Below are positions 6,306 through 6,621 of a DNA stretch of 6,621 bases, piece after piece. Where the stretch lies: NCBI GenBank assembly GCA_030152625.1, contig JASLJD010000003.1, positions 1 to 6,621 on the forward strand, read 5' to 3'. Position 1 is the stretch's first letter. Each line of letters begins with the position of its first letter. Under the pieces are notes generated by a model, which was not told the DNA's origin, ran no database searches, and worked only from the letters and a program-made list of their open reading frames with translations. This DNA is from Erysipelothrix sp. (GTDB lineage: Bacteria; Bacillota_I; Bacilli_A; Erysipelotrichales; Erysipelotrichaceae). Both the position numbers and the translations under genes were made by a program.

Positions 6306-6621
6306 TCACCTATTCTCATATAAAAAGTTTATCGTATGCATATCACCTTCGATTATATCATATTGAATCAGATAATAATCATCTAACAGTTTTTGATACT
6401 CCAAAGGGAGCTCTTCATATCGCATTTTTTCGCCGGTATCAAGCAGGTACATATCATCAAGCCCTCCCAGTATTTTTTCTCTTGTTTCATAAATGAGTTG
6501 CAAATAGGCATCTACTTTCACATCTGAAACATCGTAAACAAAATTTAACAGATTATTTATCGATACCGGATTATCGACTGAAATCTTCTCATCTGAAAAA
6601 TTACTGTAAACAAAGAAATCC
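6306..6621 (-). CDS. Uncharacterised protein, C-terminal part (5' end outside window)
   Basis: The frame is open from the right edge to a TGA at 6306-6308, giving about 104 residues of the C-terminal end. A GTG at 6521 is not a convincing start because there is no ribosome site and the frame continues upstream without a stop (DFFVYSNFSDEKISVDN, then PVSINNLLNFVYDVSDV). The protein is acidic, rich in Tyr, Leu and Asp, and predicted mostly helical: VDAYLQLIYETREKILGGL, EELPLEYQKLLDDYYLIQYD, then a short tail HTINFLYENR. There is no signal peptide, membrane segment or cysteine in the visible part. I do not recognise the family. Its stop lies five bases before the lipid kinase ATG, so the two are likely one transcription unit. 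Confidence 0.6.
   Translation of the reverse strand, partial: DFFVYSNFSDEKISVDNPVSINNLLNFVYDVSDVKVDAYLQLIYETREKILGGLDDMYLLDTGEKMRYEELPLEYQKLLDDYYLIQYDIIEGDMHTINFLYENR

Overview
The window reads as AT-rich Firmicutes chromosome. All genes lie on the minus strand, starts are mostly AGGAGG-like ribosome sites followed by ATG, stops are mostly TAA, and the genes are tightly packed with A/T-flanked hairpin terminators. The LicA/LicB/LicC-type choline genes together with the UPF0237-UPF0210 pair would suit a streptococcus-like or Erysipelotrichia-like host, but the sequence alone does not settle the taxon. No RNA gene, CRISPR array, insertion sequence or phage gene is visible.

Read in the direction of transcription (from 6621 down to 1) there are four blocks. 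(1) 6621-5388: the 3' part of an unrecognised gene, then a diacylglycerol/lipid kinase of the DgkB/YegS type, ending in a hairpin that overlaps the kinase stop codon. (2) 5365-2707: a three-part gene (winged helix, LicC-like nucleotidyltransferase, LicA-like choline kinase) joined by a 4-base ATGA overlap to a LicB-like choline permease, then a strong terminator. (3) 2672-307: an ACT-domain protein (UPF0237), a UPF0210/'PFL family' protein, a PaaI-type hotdog thioesterase and a DsrE-like protein, coupled by overlaps and short gaps, then a terminator. (4) 219 to the window edge: the start of a secreted CAP-domain protein with its own likely promoter.

Block 2 is the unusual part. The fused lic gene carries an in-frame TAG (5159-5161) exactly inside the glycine-rich nucleotide-binding loop (reading LASG-stop-GSRF), yet the frame is otherwise open for 576 codons. 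The nucleotidyltransferase half also departs from the family at the conserved lysine (TPK becomes TPH), while the choline kinase half keeps all its catalytic residues. TAG serves as the ordinary stop of the UPF0210 gene in the same window, so a reassigned genetic code is unlikely. A nonsense mutation, a sequencing error, or a gene losing its cytidylyltransferase half while keeping the kinase are the realistic explanations.

Functionally, block 2 would import choline, phosphorylate it and (if the first domain worked) activate it to CDP-choline, most likely for phosphocholine decoration of surface polymers. The lipid kinase next door fits envelope metabolism but has its own terminator. Block 3 is a conserved but functionally obscure set.
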